From Thereva unica (lineage: Eukaryota > Arthropoda > Insecta > Diptera > Therevidae): 64,000 nucleotides of DNA. The stretch lies in contig OX465283.1 in NCBI GenBank assembly GCA_949987705.1, forward strand, positions 49,018,953-49,082,952. Reading direction: 5' to 3'. The position numbers and the translations under genes were made by a program. This document shows positions 62,701-64,000 of the stretch, one piece after another. Each line of letters starts with the position of its first letter. The first letter of the stretch is position 1. Under the pieces are notes generated by a model, which was given only the letters and a program-made list of their open reading frames with translations, was not told where the DNA came from and did not search any database.

Positions 62701-62930
62701 GGTAGTCTATACTTAAAAATTGAAAAAAAAAATAGTTTTGTTATTTATCATCTGTCAGTCGGTAATTAATGGTGGTTTAAAATCTGGCCCACCCCAGCAA
62801 AAATTCATTGCTACGCCCATGGCCAAGATATTGAATCTGGTGGACTATGGATATACTGCTTGTCATGATGGTAGGCGGCTCCGTCTCATGACAAGAGTCA
62901 ATTCATCAAATTCGTGATCTGTGAATTAGT
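59780..62930 (-). pseudogene. Short open frame split by the hAT element
   Basis: On the minus strand, sequence from about 62900 to 62822 and from 59917 to 59783 is in one frame when the hAT element and one GCCAAGAT are ignored. It gives about 60 codons ending ALPAPDAFEDSASN and a stop. An upstream stop and no clear splice acceptor leave open whether it is an exon, a retrocopy or chance. Family not recognised. Confidence 0.35.
59918..62821. mobile_element. hAT-type element, 2.9 kb
   Basis: CATGGGCGTAGCAA is inverted at the right end (TTGCTACGCCCATG), and both ends carry TCTGGCCCACCCC-like sequence inside. Identical GCCAAGAT duplications lie at 59910-59917 and 62822-62829. The interior contains a diverged direct repeat (about 60283-60440 and 61054-61262, including CTTATTTTGGTTTTTATGTC). 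No transposase frame was recognised. Confidence 0.87.
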
Positions 62931-63907
62931 TTTTATTAAAAATGCGTCTGGGTTCTTCCATTGATTCTGTAGCCGCCAATCAGACATAATTCTAAACAGC
63001 TATCAGACATCATTCTAAAGTACCCCTATCCCTTTCCTTGGCGAAAGCGAAAATTGTTTACATTAGCAAAATTTTCCTAGAGCTGGAAACCCTGGTTTGG
63101 GTGGAAAACGGTTGATAAAAGTGCGCCAAAAAGTAATTTACCATGATCGCGTTTATTTACAGGACCGAACCGCTCCAAAGTACAAAAAACGCATAAACGA
63201 GGCTTTAATTTGGGGTGGACCATAGCAGACCGAACGATTTCGGTACAGACACGTGTCCTTAACTACCGAAGAAAGTAAAAAATAAGTGAAATTTACGGCC
63301 ATGTTCTAGAAAACGCGCGAATTCAAATAGCAAGTGAATTCAAAAACCCAATTATTTGAAATTGGTGTTCTTATTTTATTATTGAAATCTTTTTACAAGA
63401 TTTCTAAAAATTTTCATTATATTCGAATGAGCACTTAGACTCAAAACCGGTTCAGTCTTGCATATTAGCGCACTCCATCATAGCCCAAAAAATCGACAAC
63501 TCTTAAAAAGAACATGCCTCTTAGCTCCAGTAAATACGAAAGTGCATTTCATAAAGAAGTTTAAAAAAACGTATTGCACAGTAGTACCAACTTCTTAATT
63601 TGAAATTCGCAACTTTACATACTGTGGCTGTATTTTACAATTTTGACTCAAGCTTTGTGGTAAAGATACGAAACTAATTATTCGTATATTTACCATGGTT
63701 GAAGTCACTTGTCCTCATAGTTTCGTAAGACTGCTTTTGGTGATTCCAGGCTCTGTTATTTTCACACTTACGTCAGTTTACCATAGTGTGGCTCCAGTTT
63801 CTCTTCAGCGGATTATGTTTGTCATACTGTTGTAGAACTGGTTCGGAAACAGTTGAAAGAATACCAGGGCAGATATCCTCATTATCTTCAGTTTCTAGGA
63901 AAACCAA
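62931..63907. other. Intron stretch, nothing recognised
   Basis: No frame or repeat I can support. Confidence 0.4.
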
Positions 63908-64000
63908 CTCTTAGGAGCCACGCGAGCTTCCCAGCAAATTCCAGAGATCTCCTATCCTGCTTGTAAGGTCGAGTGAGAGGGGTAAACTTCCCTCTATTGG
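63908..64000 (+). repeat. Copy of the 27205-27312 repeat, inverted
   Basis: CTTAGGAGCCAC-CGAGCTTC, CTCCTATCCTG-TTGT and CGAGTGAGAG blocks, ending in CCCTCTATTG, match the reverse complement of 27205-27312 in order. The element continues beyond the window. Confidence 0.6.

Overview
This looks like one window of an insect-type eukaryotic genome. It is AT-rich, has short (59-77 nt) as well as very long introns with GT/AG borders, and is filled with decayed arthropod-type transposons: non-LTR LINEs, Ty3/gypsy, Tc1/mariner, pogo/Tigger, hAT, TTA-duplicating MITEs, a tRNA-derived SINE and foldbacks. Nothing fixes the order or species. There is no sign of a prokaryote, organelle or intact virus.

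One host gene crosses the window on the + strand. Twelve internal exons between 1620 and 49161 join with matching phases at all eleven junctions into 980 uninterrupted codons. They encode the C-terminal half of one PDZ domain, a long hydrophilic linker, two well-formed PDZ domains (33582-34456) and another acidic, Ser/Thr-rich linker. The two complete PDZs and their order resemble the central-to-late PDZs of the FERM/PDZ tyrosine phosphatase PTPN13 (PTP-BL). The expected N-terminal FERM part and C-terminal phosphatase domain would lie outside the window, and neither end of the gene is present.

Layout: 1-1619 upstream intron; 1620-9027 exons 1-5; 9028-33581 a 24.6-kb intron packed with transposon remnants; 33582-34999 a compact cluster of exons 6-10 with tiny introns; 35000-39078 an intron with LINEs broken by a hAT element; 39079-39357 exon 11; 39358-48988 an intron with LINEs, MITEs, a minisatellite and a SINE; 48989-49161 exon 12; 49162-64000 the start of a further intron, with a gypsy remnant, two large hAT-type elements and foldbacks.

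The most informative non-coding signals are insertions whose target duplications I could read directly: hAT-type 8-bp duplications at 17871-19016, 36092-36918, 57541-59378 and 59918-62821; TTA duplications around MITEs at 30509-31095, 32725-32879, 41679-42119 and 55252-55478; a TA-flanked Tc1-type MITE inside a LINE at 22551-22783; and a 3-bp ACA duplication around an element with a 15-G run at 45601-46104. Several older elements carry younger ones, which gives an order of insertion. I found no clearly new biological system. The best leads are an in-frame, stop-free 171-nt intron in the PDZ gene, inverted repeat pairs that bracket its exon groups, and the set of TTA-duplicating MITEs.
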